From positions 73,991,985-74,055,984 of the forward strand of contig NC_080067.1 in assembly GCF_949987535.1 (NCBI RefSeq): 64,000 bases of DNA. The letters run 5' to 3'. The stretch is from Balaenoptera acutorostrata (lineage: Eukaryota > Chordata > Mammalia > Artiodactyla > Balaenopteridae). Position numbers and translations under genes: made by a program. Positions within the stretch are counted from its first letter, which is position 1. The number at the start of each line of letters is the position of its first letter. Shown here piece after piece: positions 49,311 to 61,300 of the stretch. The notes under the pieces were generated by a model that searched no databases, was not told the origin of the DNA, and saw nothing but the letters and a program-made list of their open reading frames with translations.

Positions 49311-51880
49311 GAATGATTTCTTTAAAAAGATTCAAATTATTTTTAATTGGCCTATGAAAGCATAAGTTTTGGTATTCTGGAAAGCTCAGCTCTCAGCAAA
49401 ACTGTGTTGTTCTTGTAATTTAGACGCATAAGCCCATTGTGCATTGGATTTGCTTTCAAAACATAAATATAACTTATTCCTTGGACCAGAGATTTAGCAT
49501 AAGTCAGCAGAAATTTAAAAACCCTCTGAAAACACTTCTTTAAACCCTAGTAATCACTGTCAAACAGACCTGATATGTGGGAAGAAAAAAGTTCAGTCAG
49601 CAGAGCAAAGGTTTATTTTAGCCTAAAAAGGAAGACTGTGGTGAGAAGGTATAGTCATATTAGAAGAAGAGGAGAGAAATGGGTTGTTGTTGATTTTAAC
49701 TAAAAATGAATTAACGTACGATCCAAATAACAAAATAAACTCAGACATAGAGATGAACATATGCACTTAGAATACAAAGTGGTATTTTGTATATGACTTC
49801 TCCTTGAGGGGGGAAATTTTCTAACTGCTGAAAAACTTTAAGTTTAGGAAAAAACTGAAAATGAATGATTCTTTTAATTGTAATAGAGGAGCCTTAGCAA
49901 AGAGAACTGAATTTTGAGAAATCTCACCGATTCTTCAATTTCTGTTCATAAACTTACATCAGAAAGTTAGTGGTACATGGACAGATATCCTGCAGGACTC
50001 ACTATTTGAAAGAATTATTTAAGTTATAATTGCTCTTGCCCACCTTTCCCAACTTTCTGATGAATTATAGAAATATGTCTAATTCCTTAGAAGCTCTTTC
50101 TTTCCTTTTTCTCCCCTTTGGGTATTTGTCAGCTGCTAATCCAACTGGGTGCTGTTGCTTCACGCTTTGACAAAAGGTATTAAAACCTACTTTAACCTAA
50201 ACATTTCTCATGATGAAGATTTAAAGTTGGATTAGACAAATTGATTTCCTATCTTCTTTAATTTTTAAATTCAAAATTATGCTTATGGCCTCCATTTTAA
50301 CTAAAGTAAGAAGTCACAGTGTATCGATTTATACTCTATTCTAATGTGTAATGCATTTGTCTCATAGTATATACACGACTTACATGAAGAAAAAAAGAAA
50401 AGTGTTTTCTCCACTTATAATTATTTTATTTCATATTTTAATTTTTACCACTACTTTATACAGAGTAGAAAATGACTCAGCGGTATTCTAGTTTAAAATA
50501 AGGCATCCTTGTAACATAGCAGGAAATTTAAGACACAATTTCTGTTAAGAACATGACGAGTCATCTCATCTATTTGTATAACGCATTGTATATTACTAAA
50601 TCCAGCTATATTTCATTGAAAGTCACCAGCTTAAAGGGACTTTTCATTTAGTTTCAAAGAAATAGATTACTTTTTATTTTTCTTTGTTCCTGTAAAAAGC
50701 TTCATAGAGCAAACTGTGAATATGGGTTTCTGAGTTCTGGCATTAATTATATAACCAGTTTTTCATGGGGGATATTAATTCCTGGCTACACACACACAAA
50801 AAAATATCTAGTAAATTCTACCTTTAATCTACCTTTAATTTTTTTTTAATCTATCTTTAGGGAATTAAACTTCTTAAAGCAAATTATAAAAAGAAACAAA
50901 TTATAAAAAGATGACTTTCTCTAAAAGGAAGAAGTATCAAAACCTTTTTTGAATGACATTACCCCTAAAGTTTACAAATGCGTAAATATTGTTCAACTGC
51001 TCCAAAGTTAATAAATGTGAGATGATGAAAACAGGAGTTTTGTTTTTCTTTATGATAATATCATGTTTGTGTTCACAGCAGGTGTAAATACGTGGGAACC
51101 TTCAGGCATTACTGAGCAACTAATATTTATGTACATTTAAGTGGCTCCTAACAAGTGTATTTAAAGCACTGCAGGCATGTTACTCAACTTGGTCAGTTTC
51201 ATGTATTTTTAAATTTTTTTTTAGTTTAAGCAATATTGTTCATTCTAGCTCATGAGATAGTCTTATCTTTAAGCACCACACAATTAACATCATGTAGATA
51301 AGCTGCATTTCCCCTGTTCTGTGCCGTAAGGGAATGCCGGTAGGCTCATCTGGCCAGCTAGTCATTGATATTCTTTAATTATAAACTTACTTCGACTATG
51401 TTTCTGTGCCACAACAGGTGGCAAACAAAAATGAAATTGGATTCCCAGCCTTGAATTGATTAAATAAGTTTGCTCAGACGAGATGTAAGCGAGAGCAGTT
51501 TGATGTGAAGACGTGGGGGAAAAAAATGAAGGAAAATCCAATGAGTTTTTGTTCTGTTTTACCTGACGTTTTTTGTACACTGAGTCTAGTCTCTCACAGA
51601 TGTGCTGAGAGCCTCAAATAATTTCTGATATTGTGGAGGAGGCAGAGATGAGAATTAAGGGACCCAAAAGCAAATTGTTCTGTGTGAAAATTTTCTTAAT
51701 ATCTGTCTCTGAAACATCTAATACTTCTTTCTCCTAGAGTTCGATAAACAATAGATTTCTGCTTCCTAGTAATGTATTCATTTGGTTGTAGTAGTCTCAG
51801 TGACAATTGTCCTAATGAACAGAAAAGAGATAGTAGCCAGCATAATCACAAAAAAAAGAGAGAGGGCAATGATGCACATT
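49311..51880. other. Gap between the convergent OSTN and UTS2B 3' ends
   Basis: AT-rich DNA without recognised repeats or genes. Confidence 0.45.
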
Positions 51881-51888
51881 TTCCATAA

Positions 51889-52026
51889 ATTGAGACAATA
51901 TAATATAATTTTCCAAGACATTTTCTAAAATATTTTAAATAAATTTAATAAAATATAATTTCTCATATAAACTGAGACAATATAATTTACTTTAATTTTC
52001 CAAGACACTGTCTAAAATATTTTAAT
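51889..52026. repeat. Imperfect tandem duplication, period about 82-86 bp
   Basis: Copy 1 (about 51889-51938) and copy 2 (about 51973-52025) share TGAGACAATATAAT, TAATTTTCCAAGACA and CTAAAATATTTTAA in the same order. It lies about 310 nt past the UTS2B stop, within or near its 3'UTR. Confidence 0.75.
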
Positions 52027-52336
52027 TGATAGCTCAACAGCCTAGTCATCTCTGGACAAAACTATGTTTAGACAACGAATTTATGAAAAGCATACAATAG
52101 ATACAGCACTCCCAACTTCAGGTCTACAAAGCCATTTTGATAGTCCCATGCCATTCAAAAGTGTGACTGATTTGTCATCATTATTCACAACATAAGTTTT
52201 AAGCATGTAATATGCTGGATAAATTCTGCCACCGTTTCTTTATGCTTGAGATAGCTACAGTCTTTAAGCAGTAAAGTGTGTAGATTTATAACTTTGTCTA
52301 ATGTTCTTATCTTTTTTGGCATCCAGAGGAAAAACT

Positions 52337-52362
52337 TTAGACACAGTATTTCCAAAAGCAAG
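52337..52362 (-). CDS. UTS2B: UTS2B coding exon 5 (mature URP and stop)
   Basis: After a pyrimidine-rich acceptor (TTTCTTTTTTAG), 26 coding nt complete the split Ala111 codon, then give CFWKYCV and TAA (52339-52337). The 3'UTR runs toward lower coordinates. No AATAAA was found on the minus strand in the first 600 nt; ATTAAA occurs at 52026-52021 and 51996-51991, so the 3' end is undetermined. Confidence 0.95.
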
Positions 52363-55300
52363 CTAAAAAAGAAACAAAACAAAATCTTTATTAGGAAGAT
52401 TTTTGATTAAATGGTACATACATTTGAATAAAATAGTTTATGTATGCCTGAGTATGAGAGAAAGTTTTCTAAAACGAATGTTCAAATGGTAGTTATTAGC
52501 CTCATGTGGATCTTTAAATTAATTAAAATTAAATAAAATGTGAAAATGCAGCTTCTCTATCACACTAGCCAACTTTCAAGTGCTCAGTAATGCCTAGTGG
52601 CCTGTAACTGCCGTAATGGGAAGTGCAAGTTAGAGAATGGTCACATCATCAAAAAAAGTTCTATTGGACAGCACTGTTCTACATTATAATGCATATAATG
52701 CAGTTCAGAGAATACAGTAAGATGCACCCTTCTATTTAAGAGTTGGGGTAAGTTAAGTCCCAAAGAGGAAGTCACATAAGTAAAATCAGTGATAAATATG
52801 CTTCTATTTACTGGAGAAAAAAGAAGGAAGAAAATTTAAAGCTTACTTTGCAGACCACCAAATGATATTTAAATAATTTGATCATCGCATTGAGTCTTCA
52901 CATTCTGATCATAAAGTGATGTTTCAGAAAAATCAAACCAATTTGAACAGCATTTTAATCTTCAAATGAGTGAATGAGTCATTTTAAATCTTCTGTGGGT
53001 TGTTCCCAATCAATTGTCCAACTTACGTTAGCTTCATCTAATTAATTACAAATTTCTCTAATTTCCTTCAATCTAAATGGTTTATAAAATGAAGACCTTG
53101 GGGAGATGGGTCTTCGATTCACTATTGATTAATAGGATGCACAATAAAAATGAGTTGAAAAACTCAGTAAAGTTAAGACACTCTTTGCCATAAATGATAA
53201 AAGTCTATCTTCCTGCCTAGGTTTCTCTCCCTACCTCCACTCATTCTGTAAACTGTGACCCTAGAGCTCATCAGCGCAAACACATAGAGTGTTATGATAA
53301 CACTCAGAGTCTACTTTTCATTCCTAAAAGAGCCAGCGTTTTCTTTAAACAAAACCACATTCAAATCCTATGCAAGCAGAAGTTTATTTTCAGACAGTAA
53401 ACTGAAGAACTTGGCCCTCTAATCCAATCTTCTTTTTATAGTATTTTGGAAAGTCCCTTTCTGTCCCTTTGGATATCTTTGAATATCTCAGTCTGGAAGG
53501 AAAAAGAAATCTACACATATCCCAGATTTATACCACAAGAGCAGCTCAATTAAGTATGCGCTGGAACATAGTTTGGAAATTTTCTGGACCAGTTGAAGGG
53601 AACTTTCATGAATGGTATCCCCAGTAGAGCCAACTCCTCAATGTTTATTTATCATTTATGTGAAGGAAAACCCTGGCCAGCATTTGGGTGTCTCTTGATG
53701 TCTATCTGGTTCACTCTTGTAATCCCTGTTTTTAGCATGATGCTAGGTGCTGGACAGTTATATTTTTAATGAATGGAAGAATTTAGCAGCTGTCAGTCAA
53801 CTATATATTAAATAATTAAACAAATTACAATAATTCACAGTAAGTGTAAGATACTCTTGCTTTAAGCTGAATCTCTGAGTCCATTTTACCATCATACATT
53901 GCTATTTATGGTGGACTATTTCTAGTTATGCCAATAAACACCACACTTCAGATATGATGTGGGTTGTCTTTGTCACCTAACCTGGGCATCTAATTCATAT
54001 GTTTATCACCACAAATATTTACTTTGTTCCTACTACATACACATATGTTTTAATATCTCCTTGCTTAAAAACAAACACAAAGCTTCCTTGACCCCCTCAA
54101 GCTACTCTAATATCCCAATTTTTACTACCCTTTAGACAAAGTTCCTCAAAAGAGTTGTCTGTTGTTAGTCATTCCTGTTGTTTTGTCATATTCTCTTTAA
54201 CCATAAGTCCACCAGATAATTCTTGTCAAAACCATTAAAACCCTTCCCATTGCTGTTCAGATGGAAAATCCCAGTTCTCATTTTACTGGACCTATCATAG
54301 CTTTAGAACAGCTGAACTGTGTCTTCCTGGAAACAGTTTTTTTATCTGACTTCCGAGGCATTCTTTTCTTTGTCGCCTTTTTCCTTGGTAGCTGCTCCTC
54401 CTCAGCCTCCTTTGCTAATTCTCTCTCATCGCCCAGTCTGTAACCTTGGTGTGGCCTGGGACTTGGCCTTGGATATCTTCTGTTTTATATCTGTCTAGAG
54501 TGATTCCCTAGACAGTCTCATCACAATACCAAGCAATATTGATATGCAGATAACTGTCAAATTTAGATCTCCAATCTGGGCTACTTCCCTAAACTCAAAT
54601 TTATATACTCAGTGGTTTACTTAAATCATTACTGGGAAGATTTTGTTATACATGTCATAACAAGCTCAAAATATCTATGGTAGAGGTAGGATTCTCCAAC
54701 TGTTCCTTGCATTTCTCGACATTCCCCAGGGGCTTCCCCAACCCCGCTAAGTTAGCTTGAGATCATGTGCCTAATTTTGGCAGGTAAGGGTGCATTTACC
54801 TCCATGTTTTTCCTATCCTGCTACAAGGACACACGGTGCAGGGACAAAGTGAAGGAAAATAACCAAGGTACCTAAGGCTTCATGTAAACACAAAATAAAT
54901 CTTAAATCAAGTTACACCACTGAGATTGTAAGGTTATTTTGTTGATGTGCTTTGCCTAATTTATCCCAAAATACACTTTGAAAACTTGAAGGAGGGCGGT
55001 ACTCTAAGAAGAACTTAAGTTATGGCACAGTCTCAGCAGTTGATTAATGGCAGACAAGGAAATTGATATCATAGGCTGGAAACAGGAAGAGCCATTTTAC
55101 AGAGTAACATAGTATGTGGTAAAACTGACATCTGCAACAGTTCAGGTTCAGATTGTGTTCCTCTTGAATTTCTAGAAGAAAAACTAGGAAAACAGAATAT
55201 TGGCAGTATTTTTAGGTTGCTGTTGGTTACACTTAGCCAGGTATTGCAAGAAATAGTGAGCTTAAGAAGAAAATGGTGTCTTTGCAAATAAATAAAAAGA

Positions 55301-58300
55301 AATAGAGATAGTTCAGAAATACAAGATCTTGAAATATTGCAAGAGCTGTTTCTGGATCCCAAAACTATAAAATGGGATTTAAAGTGACTCTGAGTGATGC
55401 CAGGTAAATATCAATTGGAATAAGGAGCTCAGGGCACAAATCAGATTATATGTATAGCCTTCAAAGTATGTTCCAGATGTCTTCAAGGCAACTCAGTTGT
55501 GGATGAGAATGCAAAAGAGTTAAAATTGTTTAAAAAAGATTGTGTGTAGCAAATAGCTGAGAAGCTTTCTAAATTGTTACAAGAACACCATTGGCAAAGA
55601 AACCATAAACCCTAGAATAAAAATAGTCTTTGACACTTTAAGACCAAATAAACCTTGGGCCTCCAACTTTGTGAGAGTAGGAGGAGACCTGAGAAAACTT
55701 TGCAATCCTCAAGAAGGGAATATTCCCCCAAGAAGCCCATATGATGTGTCCAGGGATGAAAATGAAAAAGCCAAAAAAGCAAAAACCTCAGAAAGGGTGA
55801 AGCCAGGGGAAATAACACAGTGGACAAAGCACTCCACCTACACACTAGCAGGTCCTAATCAAGAACCATTCTCCATCTCCAGGGTAAGAAACTTTTATAA
55901 TATTTGCCCAGTGGGATTTCAGAATTGCTGGAGGCCAGCATTCTTGATGTTGTGTGTCTCTTGCTCTTTTCCTTTGTGAATAAGATTATTGATTGTGATT
56001 ATCCAGTCCCTGTTCCTCTGCCAATTATTGAATTTTGTCCTTTTAGCTGATAGGTCTGTGAATGAAGAGGAGCCACATTGTATTTGACAAAGATTAGTAT
56101 CTCCTGGAGGGCTTATTCTTTGTTCTGGGTGCAGCAGTGAAAGGAGTTTGGAGTTGTCTCTAATGGGAGATGGTTGAGTATAGCCTATGTGGTTAAGAAA
56201 AGATCAAAGGATTGACTGTGGTTGAGGCAGTACTCCCCAAGTACTATACGTGCTTTCTAACATTTATTAGCCTGTCTTGCCAATATTTTGGTGGCAGCCC
56301 AAGTGATTAATTCTAGGCAATGGACTTCAGTAGAAGTGATGCATGTCACCAAACTGAGTTCTGAACTGAGGCAGTTGAGAGCTGGGATGCATCCTCTATC
56401 ATTTCCTGTGTCTTGGTAATCTTGGAGGTAGTCAAGCTACAGCAATAATCTAGATGATATAGCCACAAAATAGAAGAGGGTTGTACTATGTGCATTGAAC
56501 TTTATGATTGGATTTTATTATATTAGGTCTCTGAGATTTAGATGATAATTGGTAACACATCACAGCCTAGGCTATACTGACTATGGAAAGGTCCAGCAAA
56601 TCTCTATTTCAACTCTTTTCTACCACCAAACTTACCTCGCTTATTAGGATGGGAAGAAGATAGACCACTTATAGCATAAGACATCTCAGCATCCTTTGCC
56701 TCCATGAGCTGCTCTTTCAGTTTTTCCAGCTGTTAAAAATCAAATATGAAAAGTATTAATCTTTAATAACAGCAATTTTGTTTTCTATTGAAGAAGAAGA
56801 AAGATAGACAAAGAAAAGGAGAAGGAAAGATGGAAGAAAGGAAGGAGGAAAAAGGAACATAAAAGGAAATAAAAGTAATAAATGAAAATAAACAAAAAGA
56901 ATTAAATAGAAAAATAAAAGGAAACTTGCATTTAGAAACTGTCTGGGAAAGGTCCATGACTTAACAGGTGATCAGGAACAAACAGGTTTACGGTTAAGGA
57001 AGTCAAGTCTGAGTGTTCATTAATGGGGAGCCTGTAAACACATCCCGTGTAGCTGGTCTTGATATTAAGTCACCTATAATGACCAGTCCTTTTCAAGGAG
57101 TTCCAAAGGGTTATGTGAATGTTTGTATTTCCTGAAATATTTGTCCCTTCTAGCAGTAAGTGAGAAGTATTTTGAGGCCCTAGGGTTTCCACCCAGAGTG
57201 TAAGCCATCTTAATTTTTTGCAAGCTCACTGATTGCCTAAACCCTAAAGACCTAACTCTATCAAAATAGAAGTCAGTCTGAGCTACTGCATGCGTCTGTG
57301 TCCTAGATACTAAGAATTGATGGGGCATAATTCTCTCTCACAAACAGCCATACAGTTTGTATAATAGTGGATTTGCATGCAGTTGTGTTTGAGAGAGTTA
57401 AGAAATTATCTAATCCAATGATTTTCCAATTTTCTTCATAGCAAGGAGTCAGGGGATAAGGTTGCTAAGGGGCTTTCTGTACCGAGGCCAAATGCAGGTC
57501 AAGAAAGCAGCACTTCAGGCCCCTCCCTCGCCAAACTAGCTGTTTCAAACAGAGAAGCTCCACTTTTATATATTTCATTTACTGAGACCACATACAATTT
57601 TGTTTGGAAAAAAAAATTTCCACTTTAAAAAATAATAATAACTTTTGAAAACCACCAATCTAGTTATAGCCTCCTATTTTACAGATGAGGAGATTTAGGT
57701 CCAGAGAATTTTAATTCTTCCATGGTTTCATAGGTAATTGGAGAGCTGGGTCTAGAATCCAGATTTCTAGACATTTTATCCCATGATCACTTCAGTTATG
57801 GCTTTGTTCTGTTTTCTTTATTTTTTAGTAGAATTTGATTATTTTTTCCTAGCGAATTACTTCACTCTTCCTCTAGCAGGAATAAAGGTTTTATAATAGA
57901 GTATTAATAATTTTAACAACTATTATGTCAAAAGAAAGTGTCTTTTGGTTATTATTAAAATTGAAATTTTAAGTACTTCACATTCTCACCTGGTTAAGTT
58001 CTTCCAATTTGTTAGCCAGCTCTATATCTGCAAGACACATTTATCATATGAAAAATGTACATTGCAAGTAATATTTAATTCATTTCAGGTCATACATTCA
58101 AGGAAGACAAAGGCCTTTTTTGTATGATTTGAGATCACCTACCTGTCCCTAATATAAAGGCCCAAGCATTTTTTCAATGCCTGTAATATTGAAATATAAT
58201 CAGTAATGTAATGAGCAAATACCTAATTTCTATCAATAAGCACAGAGTTTTTTTTAAATAAACCATAGTTCTAACAAGGACTATTATTTAGAAATAAGCT

Positions 58301-61300
58301 ATTTTACTGACATGGGGAAATTCTCATGAAATGATATTAAGTAAAAAAAGCAGGACACAAATCTTATCTATATAATTCAATCAAGAAGGAAATTTCCAGA
58401 AATGTTAATATCAACTCCCTCTGGGCTTTACAATTTGAGTATAGCTTTTTTTTTTTTATAATTGTGTTCATTTTCTTCAATGAAAATATCTTATTAATTT
58501 TAAAATCCTGTATTTTTAAAGTATTTATTAAGGTATTGTTTTAACTGGTACACTGTCCCATGAACAGACAATTTTTTTTATAAGAACAGATGTTTTCTGA
58601 GAGGGTACCACATTATCATATTGTCACATTGTCTCTCAGGTTAGACTTGCTAAGTTTCTGACAATATTTGTCATTTCTTGGAGACCAGTCTGATGCATAA
58701 TTGTAAATCAGATTCTCCTGTTCTTCAAAGAAAAAAAATTCTCAGTTGGTATAGCCTAAATTTCCCAATGGTTTCTACTCCAACCATTTCCCAAATTGAA
58801 AGAATTTGATTGCAAAAAAAGTGCTAACTTAACTGCCACAAAACCACAGTTAACTTGTGAAATTTCTAGTGGAAACCTGTTTTGAAACATTTAGTGATAC
58901 TCTTGAAGCATTTAGTAAAAAATAATATTAACCGTACCAGTGGGAGTTGCTTAGGTGAGAGGAAAATACGACTAAAGATAACTATTGAGTAACTAGATAG
59001 TTACTGATCTCATTAGGACTCTCAAACTGAACCAAATAAGATTTTAATAGTTTTTAATAACACCATTGCTTTTAGCGTGAATACGAAATAAGAAAGACAT
59101 TTAAGCCTTCAATGCAGCATTAAAATTAGAAATTATTATTTTATTTAATATACATTAACATGTAGAAAGAACAGGTCAGAAGATGGAGTAAATAAAGTTT
59201 GACTTTATTCTTAACTCACCAATGTTGGAAGGTCTTTGGAAATCAAAATTTTTATTCAGTAGAGCCAGCAATAGTTCTTCACGATCTGTATCTTCTTTAT
59301 CTGGAAACAATTCATTTCCTGTAATAATTACCTCAATGTAGTGAAACCTCCATTTTCAATCTGTGTCACTGAACATGTTTCTGATTAAATAGGCTTTACA
59401 GGTAACTATAATCACTATCAATCACTATATACACTATCAATGTGTATACTCACCAATAAAATGTGTATAGAGAGAGATGTGTAATCCAAAAAGATGGGCT
59501 GTTTTAAAAATCGTTGAATGTATGTGAACACTCAAAGAGAGATTGTGAGAGAGAGAAGGAGGCAGAGATAGAGAATGTACCTGGAAGGTTACAGACTAAA
59601 TTTTACCTGTAATTATTTCTGGGTTAGTAGAATTGCAGGTAAATTTTACTTTCTGTTTTTTCATCTGCGTTTTTTAAAAATTTTCTACTATTGCGTTTAA
59701 CATAAGAAATATGAACTAAAAGTTGTTTTTAAAAGAAAAAATAACATTTGATTTTGAGATTTTATTTGATACACATTAAAATATGAGCCTTTTTGTGTTC
59801 TGGGAATTGCCTTTGAATCATCCAAGGCAACCCTGTGGAAGAGGTAAGACAGTGCCTACTTCTTCCATATTGATATCTTTCCATCTTTGTCCATTTACCT
59901 CCCAGCCTACTCATTGGTCAGATGCCCAGCTATCTCAGCACTCTAAAAACAGAAAAATCACCCAATTTTCATAAATACTTTAATTCTGGAGTAGAAGTCA
60001 GGACAATAGACTTTATTCAAGCTATAAAAAATGAAGAGTCAACAAGATTTTAATGCAAACAAAATAATAATTAGTGTGTTATAAACAAAATGAACTTCGT
60101 GAGGTGGCCTAAAAAATCAAACCTTTATGATACAATTTCTATAGGATCATCTTCCCTCTGTCTCCTCATAATAACTGATACTGTGTGGACAAAAGGTAGA
60201 TTAGTGAGTTTAAAATTTAGGAGTGGGAATATTGTGGTTTCAGTTAGAGAAATGGCTCATAATTTAGCTAGATTCTTCCTTTAAATTATTTCTCTTTCCC
60301 TGTGTCTACAAAATGTCAATTAATGAACTCAAGAAACTAAGTGGCTAATTAAAGGAATGAAAGCTTTGCTGAGAAAGAAAATAAATGACTTGGGGTAGGT
60401 GGCAGCATCAAAATTTTCTACATTGACCAAAAACACTTATTGTTGCTCAATTTCCTCAATTTCAAAGTTCCTCAATTTCCATTACTTCACAGACATAGAA
60501 ATTATTTGTGAAATTCTGGGTTTTTTTTTTTTTCTTTGAGTAGTTAAAATAATAGACTATCAATGGAATTTTTGCTTAACATCAATTAAACAAGGACCCT
60601 CAGAGATAATTTAGTTTAAGAGAAATACATGACTATGCAATAGTGTAGTAATTTTTTATTATAGCTGTTCATTAAAATGTTAAATTACAATCTTTAAAAT
60701 GCTTTAATTGAAAAAAATAAGGATCATTGTGTAGCCAGGTGATAATGATTATTTGTTTCAGAAAGAGAACTGTGATAAAAGAAACAGATTCATTGCCTTC
60801 AATTTAGGGAATTTATAAGACTAGGAGAAAGGTAACTAGAAAAGTGACGATCTGAAGCTTTTGTTTGCTTAATTTACAGCCCACTTCTCTGCATATTTAA
60901 GTGGAACATTTTTTAAAAAGACACTTAATATATTTACCATTCTTTACCAGTTTGGTTTCTAGTAATTACACCTGCATGACTGTCCTCAAAAATTCTTGTC
61001 ACTAACTTTTAAGAAAACCACCTTTTGTAAGAATCTCTGAGGAAAAAGTTTTTTCAAGAAATTAAAATTTTTTTATTTCTAAAGTTAAGTAAGATATTGC
61101 CTAAGAAAAATAGCAAATAAGTCTTATTTCTTGTTTTTATTTTTAGTATTAAAACACTACTTTAAAAGAAAAAAAAGAAAAAAAAATGCATGTACTTTTC
61201 ATCTTTCTTTGAACTAAAAGTTAGTATTGATAAAGGAGATGTTTGAACAAAAAAATACCCAAGTGCAGATACCACTTTAGCACAAATGATGGCAAAGTTA

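Noticed and set aside
55671..55979. 102-codon open frame with antisense overlap
   Set aside because: It lies in possibly ERV-derived intron sequence, with no domain and no usable splice sites.
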